A stretch of 39,986 bases of DNA from JAVVEW01 sp032251045 (GTDB taxonomy: Bacteria; Pseudomonadota; Gammaproteobacteria; Methylococcales; Methylomonadaceae): NCBI GenBank assembly GCA_032251045.1, contig JAVVEW010000021.1, positions 1 to 39,986 of the forward strand, in the 5' to 3' direction. The position numbers and the translations under genes were made by a program. Positions 34,967 through 39,986 of this stretch are shown in pieces. The notes under the pieces were generated by a model. The model made no database searches. It saw nothing but the letters and a program-made list of their open reading frames with translations, and was not told where the DNA came from. Numbering within the stretch: the stretch's first letter is position 1; every line of letters starts with the position of its first letter.

Positions 34967-35045
34967 GGTACCCTTCACAGCCTGAAAAAATCCCCCTCAA
35001 TCCCCCTTTGAAAAAGGGGGAAGAAAAGCGTTCAAGGGGGGGGCA
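34967..35045. repeat. Dispersed repeat B, copy 1 (C-rich hairpin)
   Basis: GGTACCCTTCACAGCCTGAA and the following C-rich tract match 36158-36205. The tract TCCCCCTTT...AAAGGGGGA forms a hairpin (about 35001-35021) and is followed by a G-run at 35035-35042. It begins 14 bases after the stop of the oxidoreductase gene. It could serve as a 3' structure for that transcript. The sequence to 35166 holds nothing else I can name. Confidence 0.55.
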
Positions 35046-35166
35046 GGTCTTGAATTTTGCATAATCAATTATTTGAATATGTCCTGGATTAACCTGTGAC
35101 CCCTGCATGTACCGCAGCAACGTGACCTAACTGGCGTTAAAACATCCGTTGCAAAGGCACAAAAAC

Positions 35167-35480
35167 TCAATTCAACGCCGCCAGTGCCGCCTCCGGCGCT
35201 TTGTCGAGTATTTTAATCAAGGCTTTGGCCGCGCCGGAGGGCGAGCGTTTGCCTTGTTCCCAGTTGCGAATGGTTTCCAATGATACATTGATGCGTTGGG
35301 AAAATTCCGCTTGACTCAAGCCCATGCGTTTACGCACTCTACGGGCAAATCGAGCGGAATCCAGCATGGCATCGGTCTCATCCTGGGTGATATGCGGGCA
35401 CTATCGGCCTCGTCGACACGGGCAGAGTCGATTCGCCCAATTTCCGAATCGGACTCAATTGTTAAGCGTACTGTTTTCAT
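35167..35480 (-). pseudogene. Frameshifted HTH (XRE-type) antitoxin/regulator
   Basis: Two frames together make one gene of about 104 residues. The first starts at ATG 35480 (MKTVRLTIESDSEIGRIDSA) and runs through DEADSAR; the second, open from 35400, reads HITQDETDAMLDSARFARRVRK and carries a complete HTH (GLSQAEFSQRINVSLETIRNWEQGKRSP) and a conserved-looking LDKAPEAALAALN end. Joining them at about 35394-35400 with one missing base restores a sequence like the small HTH proteins often paired with toxins. The ATG overlaps the higA stop as ATGA, so it was the third gene of the operon. An internal ATG (35367) could still make a 66-residue HTH-only protein. A sequencing error cannot be excluded. 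Confidence 0.7.
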
Positions 35481-35794
35481 AGTGGTTGATCTCCCGTTGA
35501 TTGGCTTTCCGGCCACGGACGAATATTCTTTAACTGATCCTCAAGGGCATCTTCCGCAATCTCAGTGTCGTAGGCTGCCTGAGCTCGCAACCAGTAGCCA
35601 TTGGACAAACCAAAAAAGCGACAAAGTCGCAGGTCCGTGTCTGCGGTTATCGAACGCTTTCCAGCAATAATCTGGCCTATCCTCTGAGCAGGCACCCCAA
35701 TCTCTTTGGCCAAGCGGTATTGAGAAATACCCATCGGCTCAAGAAACTCTTCCTTCAGTAACTCGCCTGGCGTTACAGCTTCAATGTTGCGCAT
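35477..35794 (-). CDS. higA: HigA-type antitoxin, HTH
   Basis: A 105-residue XRE-family protein. The start TPGELLKEEFLEPMGIS is typical of HigA/VapI antitoxins; the HTH spans about 20-65 (QYRLAKEIGVPAQRIGQIIAGKRSI), followed by TDLRLCRFFGLSNGYWLRAQAAYD, a family signature. HigA binds and silences the HigB toxin and represses its own promoter. It follows higB by 10 bases, toxin first, the order characteristic of higBA. Its stop overlaps the start of the frameshifted third gene. Confidence 0.92.
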   Translation of the reverse strand: MRNIEAVTPGELLKEEFLEPMGISQYRLAKEIGVPAQRIGQIIAGKRSITADTDLRLCRFFGLSNGYWLRAQAAYDTEIAEDALEDQLKNIRPWPESQSTGDQPL

Positions 35795-35804
35795 GAGTTA
35801 CCTC

Positions 35805-36083
35805 CTAATGGTAATCAACAATTTCGACATCTTCCGCGCCAGCCTTGGTCCAGCGGAAGCAAACCCGGAACTGCCTGTTGATTCGGATGCTGTGCTGACC
35901 TTGGCGATCATCAAGCAATGGCTCCAACATATTTCCGGGCGGTACTTTGAGATCATCCAACTGGCTTGCAGCCTGGAGTTGCCGAATTTTCCTCAAAGCA
36001 ACTCGCTCAAAATTGACGAAGCGTCTGACGCGGCGTCCGCTTGCCAGCTTCTCGGTATCCTTACACTTGAACGATATGATCAT
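35805..36083 (-). CDS. higB: HigB-type toxin (RelE superfamily mRNase)
   Basis: A 92-residue protein from ATG 36083. The pattern IISFKCKDTEKLASG, LRKIRQLQAASQLDDLKVPPGNMLEPL, and HSIRINRQFRVCFRW...VEIVDYH is the HigB consensus, with the basic surface and terminal DYH expected of the ribosome-dependent mRNase. The reading frame is open 36 codons further upstream, but those residues are not conserved and run into a dispersed repeat. A 21-bp palindrome lies just upstream as the probable HigA operator. With an intact toxin and antitoxin the module looks functional. Confidence 0.92.
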   Translation of the reverse strand: MIISFKCKDTEKLASGRRVRRFVNFERVALRKIRQLQAASQLDDLKVPPGNMLEPLLDDRQGQHSIRINRQFRVCFRWTKAGAEDVEIVDYH

Positions 36084-36090
36084 AGGACAG

Positions 36091-36111
36091 TAATAACGTA
36101 TAACGTTATTA
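36091..36111. promoter_or_regulatory. Palindromic operator upstream of higB
   Basis: TAATAACG TATAA CGTTATTA is a perfect inverted repeat with 8-bp arms and a 5-base centre, ending 7 bases upstream of the higB start. HigBA promoters are repressed by HigA binding to palindromes of this kind, so this is the likely operator. Its position so close to the ATG suggests it overlaps the -10 region or leader. The palindrome is seen; the assignment is inferred from context. Confidence 0.65.
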
Positions 36112-36157
36112 GCATCAAGCGTTATGATGCGGAAAAGCAGGCGGGGAGAGAGGCATA

Positions 36158-36291
36158 GTAACCGTTCACAGCCTGAAAAAATCTCCCTCAATCCTCCTTT
36201 GAGAACGGTAGCCCGTATGTAGCAAAGCGGAATACGGGAACATCGGAGCCACGAAACCCTGGATTGCGCTTCGTTTCATCCAGGCTACTTG
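36158..36291. repeat. Dispersed repeats B (copy 2) and A (copy 2) back to back
   Basis: 36158-36205 begins GTAACCGTTCACAGCCTGAA and matches 34967 onward; 36207-36291 matches 31428-31513. In this copy of repeat A the inner hairpin is perfect: CCCGTAT and ATACGGG around a 13-base loop. The two repeats abut here, and at 31513/31514 repeat A abuts the GTAACCGTTCACAG end in the other order. They lie upstream of higB and downstream of the convergent-facing phnA gene. Confidence 0.6.
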
Positions 36292-36309
36292 CTGAATCGA
36301 CTGGCTTGG

Positions 36310-36648
36310 TCAGGCCTTTTTTACGAATTCGGATTTCAATTTCATGGCGCCAATGCCATCGATTTTGCAGTCGATGTCGTGATCCCCTTCGACCAGACGA
36401 ATGTTTTTAACCTTGGTGCCCACTTTAACCACCAGCGAGGAGCCTTTGACTTTGAGGTCTTTGATGACGGTGATGGTGTCACCGTCTTGCAGCACGTTGC
36501 CGTTGGCATCTTTGACCATAAGCGCGTCATCGCTATCGGCCTGAACAGCTTGTGGCCACTCGTGCGCACATTCCGGGCAAATATACTGGCTTGCGTCGGC
36601 GTAGGTGAATTCTGAACCGCATTGCGGGCAATTGGGTAGTTGAGTCAT
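36310..36648 (-). CDS. yjdM: PhnA/YjdM family zinc-ribbon protein
   Basis: A 112-residue protein of standard family length. A zinc ribbon at the N-terminus has Cys7, Cys10, Cys24 and Cys27 (CPQC...CPEC), followed by a small beta domain with KDANGNVLQDGDTITVIKDLKVKGSS and a DHDIDCKIDGIGAMKLKSEFVKK end that is nearly invariant in the family. Despite the PhnA name, this group is not a phosphonoacetate hydrolase and its function is unsettled. It is a single gene, with repeats on its 3' side and a 408-base gap upstream. Confidence 0.93.
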   Translation of the reverse strand: MTQLPNCPQCGSEFTYADASQYICPECAHEWPQAVQADSDDALMVKDANGNVLQDGDTITVIKDLKVKGSSLVVKVGTKVKNIRLVEGDHDIDCKIDGIGAMKLKSEFVKKA

Positions 36649-37056
36649 GTCTGTTTGTTAACGGGGTGAATGGAGAAGAAAGATTTAAGTATACCTTTCT
36701 ACGTCAACAATGGCAGCGGCGGTGTTTGGCAAAGGCTAGGAACCTGTCCTGGTTTCTGTTTACCCGGCGGGTGGTTGTATGGGGGGGTGGTTAACCGATC
36801 CAGCTTCAAGATTCCCCTGATGTCAGGTGTTTTTTCGTGGGCACCGGCTGTTGTTGTTCTGCTGAAAGATCAACAGTTGCCGGCATCCATGCCATGTTTT
36901 TTACTATCGATGAGCTTTGTTCACGGTCTTTCAATATCTGGCGCGGTATTTGCATTTGTTGAGAGGACAATGCGCCGTGCCCAGCGATAAACGTGTGAAT
37001 GCTTTATTTTTCTGGGTTGGCAATAGGGGCTTCCATCAACCGAACGAGCTTATATT
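36649..37056. other. 408-bp gap between phnA and the DUF1549 gene
   Basis: I see no supported gene. A 106-codon plus-strand frame (36670-36990) has no recognisable features. Near 36689 a sequence like TATACCTTTCTACGTCAACA and then GGTGTTTGGCAAAGGC resembles the repeats at 31990 and 39889, so part of this gap is probably decayed repeat. The last 60 bases should contain the promoter of the 37057 gene; no strong ribosome-binding site is seen. Confidence 0.4.
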
Positions 37057-39885
37057 ATGAACAATCCAGAAAAACTCACATTATCGCTGCTCGCCTTGAC
37101 CAGCACCATGGTGTTGGCGCTGGATCAACCTCAGGATCAGGCGAGCAGTCAGGCCGGCAGCCAACAAGTGCGTTATCAAAGCCAGTCACCGCAGGTCAAC
37201 CGCGCCACCTTCGATGCTTTGCGCGCCCATCCGGAAAATCTGTTGGTGATCGATCTGCGCAGGCCGGATGAAATCGCCAAAATCGGCGGTTTTGCTGCCG
37301 CCTTGAATATTCAGTTCGAGCACCTGGAACAGCATCTGGCGTTTATTCCCAAAAACCGCACCATCGTGACCGTGTCCAATCATGGCGGGCGCTCAGGCCG
37401 CGCCGCCGATCTGTTGGCGAAAAAAGGCTATAAAGTCGCCGGTTGGCTAGGTGCGGAATATTATCAAGAGGAGGGCGGCTCGCTGATCAAGTCTGGCGAA
37501 GCAGCCGGCGCGTCGGCCGCTAGCCAAGCGCCACAACCGGCAGTGGACTTGTTCAGTCAACCGGTGGGCAACATCGGCGCCAGTCAATCTTCAAGTGTTA
37601 GCGACACCGCCGAACAAGCCGTCGCAGAAGTTAAGCCGAAGCGGCGTGGACGAAGCAAACCCAAACATTGGTCGTACCGACCACTCAATCGTGCGGCGGT
37701 TCCTGAAGTACAGAATGCTGCCTGGGTACGCACACCGATCGATGCCTTCGTGCTGAACAAGCTGGAACAAAAAGGGCTGACGCCATCGGTTGAAGCCGAC
37801 CGGGCGACGCTGGCGCGGCGGGTGTATCTGGATGTACTGGGCTTTATCCCAACCCCGGAGCAAGTGGCTGAATTCGTCAACGACAAAGCACCCGATGCTT
37901 ACGAAAAACTGGTGGACCGGGTATTGGCTTCGTCGCATTACGGCGAACGCCAGGCGCGTTTGTGGCTGGATCTGGCGCGCTATGCCGACAGTTCCGGTTT
38001 TCAGGTTGACAGCAATCGGCTCAACAACTGGCGTTACCGCGATTATGTGATTAACAGCTTCAATGAAGACAAACCCTACAACCGTTTCATTCAGGAACAG
38101 ATCGCCGGGGACGAGCTGTGGCCGGGCGACCAGAACGCTTTGATCGCGACCGGCTTTATGACCCAGTTTCCGGATAACTCTAACTCGCGCGATTTCTTCG
38201 GACGCCGTTACCAGATCATCACCGACATTACCGATACCGTCGGTAAAGTGGTGCTGGGGCAGACCCTGGAGTGCGCCCGTTGCCATGATCATAAGTTCGA
38301 CAAAATCAGCCAGAAGGACTATTTCTCGTTCCAATCGTTTTTCGCCAATATCAATTATGTCGATAACGTGCCGGTGGCCAAGAAAACCGCGCTGGAACTG
38401 GCCTATGACCAGCAATGGGCTAAGTGGGAGGAGGCCAGCGCAGAGGTGCGCGGCAAAATCAAGGCGATCCTCGATGCCGACCGGGAGGCCGCGCTCAAAT
38501 ATCATAAAGAGCGTTATCACGAAGACTCTCAGGCGGCGATTTTCAAGCCGCAAGAACAATGGAACGCCCTGGACCGCTGGGCCAATCACCGTCTGGAACG
38601 GGTCACCAATGACCGCTCATTAGTTAATTATTTTCAGGACAGAGCCGCCAGCAAGGATCCTGAGTTCCACAGTGAATGGCATGCGGAAAAATTCGCCGAG
38701 TTGGAAAAGCTGATGGCGGATCTGAAAAAGTTTGACGCGCTGAAACCGCCCGTGGAATTAGGTTCCACCAAAATTGACGCCATCAGCGAATTGGGCTTCA
38801 ACGATGTACCTTCCACTTACGTTCTGGATGTGGGCAACCGCACCAAGCCGAAAGAAGAAGTGCAGCCGGCGTTTCCGGAAGCGATTACCGACGCTAAACC
38901 CGACATACAGCCAACTGATTTTTCTTCTGGCCGACGTGCGGCGCTGGCCAAATGGCTGACCAGTCCGGACAATCCACTGACCACACGGGTGTTCGTCAAT
39001 CGAATCTGGGATAAATATTTCGGCCACGGCATCGTCACCACGGTCAGCGACTTCGGCAAGGCCGGAGAAAAACCCAGCCATCCCGAATTGCTGGATTATC
39101 TGGCCGGCCATTTTATTGACAACGGCTGGAGCATAAAAAAACTGCATCGTGAGATTCTTTTGTCCAGCGTTTACCGGCAGTCGTCCGATGAACGGCCCGA
39201 GGTGTTGAAGGCTGACCCGAGCAATGAGTTGTATGCCGTGTTTCCGCATAAACGTCTGGAGGCCGAGCAAATCCGCGATTCGCTGCTGGTGGCCTCGGGC
39301 GAGCTGAACGACACCATCGGCGGCCCCAGCGTATTGCCGCCGTTGCCGAAAAATGCCGGTGATGTGGGCGATACCGGCTTTGGTCTTGGCGCTCTCTGGC
39401 CGGTATCGAAAAACCCGGAAGACCACAATCGCCGCAGTCTGTACATCTTTACTCGGCGCAGTAAGCCTTATCCGATCTTGAGCGATTTCAACATGGCTCA
39501 GGCGTCTTTGGCGCACAGCAAACGGGAAGTGACCACCACGCCGCTGCAAGCCTTGACTCTGTACAACAGCGAAATCATTTTCGGCTGGTCCAAGGCGCTG
39601 GCCGGCAAAGTGATTAACGAAACGGGCAAGGATGAGCAGGCGCGTCTTGACCGGTTGTATCAGATTCTATTCGCACGCACACCCAGCCATGAAGAGCGGC
39701 AATTGCTCAATGCCTTTTTGAACGAGCAGCAACAGGTGATTGCACAGAAAAATGCCGATGGTTTGTTTGCCATCAATGTGCCGGTAGGCGTCAAGCAGCC
39801 GGTGACCGATCCGTTACGGGCGGCGGCGTTCGTCGATCTGGTGCATACCGTGGTCAACGCCAACGAATTCGTGTACCGGTTTTAA
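37057..39885 (+). CDS. Exported rhodanese-like / DUF1549 / DUF1553 fusion with CxxCH motif
   Basis: A 942-residue protein. After an N-terminal hydrophobic leader (about 7-22, probable signal peptide) comes a rhodanese-homology domain (about 48-145: LLVIDLRRPDEIAKIGGF, then VTVSNHGGRSGRAADLL), in which the catalytic Cys position is Ser107. A low-complexity linker (about 150-205) leads to a DUF1549 domain (about 225-440) with LARRVYLDVLGFIPT, RLWLDLARYADSSGF and CARCHDHKFD (residues 406-415), a possible c-type haem site. A DUF1553 domain follows (about 620-940: RVFVNRIWDKYFGHGIV, REILLSSVYRQSS, FNMAQASLAHSKREVTTTPLQALTLYN). DUF1549/DUF1553 pairs are most abundant in Planctomycetes and relatives, so horizontal acquisition is plausible. 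Function is unknown; periplasmic redox or polysaccharide-related roles have been guessed for the family. Confidence 0.88.
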   Translation: MNNPEKLTLSLLALTSTMVLALDQPQDQASSQAGSQQVRYQSQSPQVNRATFDALRAHPENLLVIDLRRPDEIAKIGGFAAALNIQFEHLEQHLAFIPKNRTIVTVSNHGGRSGRAADLLAKKGYKVAGWLGAEYYQEEGGSLIKSGEAAGASAASQAPQPAVDLFSQPVGNIGASQSSSVSDTAEQAVAEVKPKRRGRSKPKHWSYRPLNRAAVPEVQNAAWVRTPIDAFVLNKLEQKGLTPSVEADRATLARRVYLDVLGFIPTPEQVAEFVNDKAPDAYEKLVDRVLASSHYGERQARLWLDLARYADSSGFQVDSNRLNNWRYRDYVINSFNEDKPYNRFIQEQIAGDELWPGDQNALIATGFMTQFPDNSNSRDFFGRRYQIITDITDTVGKVVLGQTLECARCHDHKFDKISQKDYFSFQSFFANINYVDNVPVAKKTALELAYDQQWAKWEEASAEVRGKIKAILDADREAALKYHKERYHEDSQAAIFKPQEQWNALDRWANHRLERVTNDRSLVNYFQDRAASKDPEFHSEWHAEKFAELEKLMADLKKFDALKPPVELGSTKIDAISELGFNDVPSTYVLDVGNRTKPKEEVQPAFPEAITDAKPDIQPTDFSSGRRAALAKWLTSPDNPLTTRVFVNRIWDKYFGHGIVTTVSDFGKAGEKPSHPELLDYLAGHFIDNGWSIKKLHREILLSSVYRQSSDERPEVLKADPSNELYAVFPHKRLEAEQIRDSLLVASGELNDTIGGPSVLPPLPKNAGDVGDTGFGLGALWPVSKNPEDHNRRSLYIFTRRSKPYPILSDFNMAQASLAHSKREVTTTPLQALTLYNSEIIFGWSKALAGKVINETGKDEQARLDRLYQILFARTPSHEERQLLNAFLNEQQQVIAQKNADGLFAINVPVGVKQPVTDPLRAAAFVDLVHTVVNANEFVYRF

Positions 39886-39888
39886 TTT

Positions 39889-39986
39889 ATACCTTTCACA
39901 CTTCAACAATAGCAGAGCCTTAATGAGGTGGTGGGGTGTTCGGCAAAGGCTTCGCCAGCATGGATGCTGGCGTAGAGCTTACAGGG
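39889..39986. repeat. Dispersed repeat C, cut by the window end
   Basis: TATACCTTTCACACTTCAAC, four bases after the stop of the previous gene, matches 31990 in similar form. From 39933 GGGGTGTTCGGCAAAGGC and the GCCAGCATGGATGCTGGC palindrome match 31575-31620 closely. It continues beyond the window. Both copies are strongly self-complementary and lie in gene-free DNA after large exported-protein genes. Confidence 0.6.

Noticed and set aside
35390..35405. Programmed -1 frameshift in the third hig-operon gene
   Set aside because: No slippery heptamer such as A AAA AAG and no clear downstream stimulatory structure; an ordinary one-base deletion or read error is simpler.
36670..36990. 106-codon frame between phnA and the DUF1549 gene
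   Set aside because: Low-complexity hydrophobic and Gly-rich translation, no homology that I recognise, and it runs through decayed repeat sequence.
37591..38589. 332-codon minus-strand frame opposite the DUF1549 region, and the 263-codon one at 38758-39549
   Set aside because: Plus strand encodes a clear domain protein here; the antisense frames show no domain, signal or ribosome-binding site.

Overview
The window looks like chromosomal DNA of a gammaproteobacterium, and a methanotroph of the Methylococcales type is the best guess. That placement is inference: it rests on hemCDXY order, an ectABC cluster followed by a dedicated aspartokinase, moderate GC content and family resemblance, with no marker gene for methane oxidation in view.

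Layout. (1) 1-464: the end of queF and a small FlhB-like protein. (2) 506-4620, minus strand: a compact hemC-hemD-hemX-hemY operon for early tetrapyrrole synthesis. (3) 4818-11340, plus strand: an osmoadaptation block with ectA, ectB, ectC, an ectoine-type aspartokinase, a TPR membrane protein and a sodium/solute symporter. (4) 11794-31424: a 20-kb surface/secretion island. A minus-strand operon encodes ExbB (fused to DUF2341 and LamG-like domains), ExbD, TonB, a putative porin, a periplasmic coiled-coil protein and a TpsB/FhaC secretion pore. Divergent from it are an exported binding-protein-like gene and a 3445-residue TpsA filamentous haemagglutinin. Three TGATATATCA palindromes at exactly 32-bp spacing lie in the divergent intergenic region. 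(5) 31425-32229: gene-free DNA rich in nested inverted repeats. (6) 32230-34952: a two-subunit molybdenum hydroxylase of the isoquinoline 1-oxidoreductase type, with a Tat signal. (7) 35167-36083, minus strand: a higBA toxin-antitoxin pair followed by a frameshifted third HTH gene. (8) 36310-36648: a PhnA/YjdM zinc-ribbon protein. (9) 37057-39885: an exported fusion of a rhodanese-like domain lacking its catalytic Cys with DUF1549/DUF1553 and a CxxCH motif.

How the parts fit. The haem and ectoine blocks are standard metabolism and stress physiology. The most interesting region is the island at 11.8-31.4 kb. TpsB should export the giant TpsA, whose only mature-region cysteines form a C-terminal pair that could hold it at the surface as in HMW1. 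A private TonB-ExbB-ExbD motor lies in the same operon as TpsB, but no recognisable TonB-dependent receptor is present. The motor's outer-membrane client may therefore be the porin or the secretion pore, which would be an unusual arrangement.

Several families of short, hairpin-rich dispersed repeats recur around 11.3, 31.4-32.1, 34.97, 36.2 and 39.9 kb. They mark the right half of the window as a repeat-rich accessory region.
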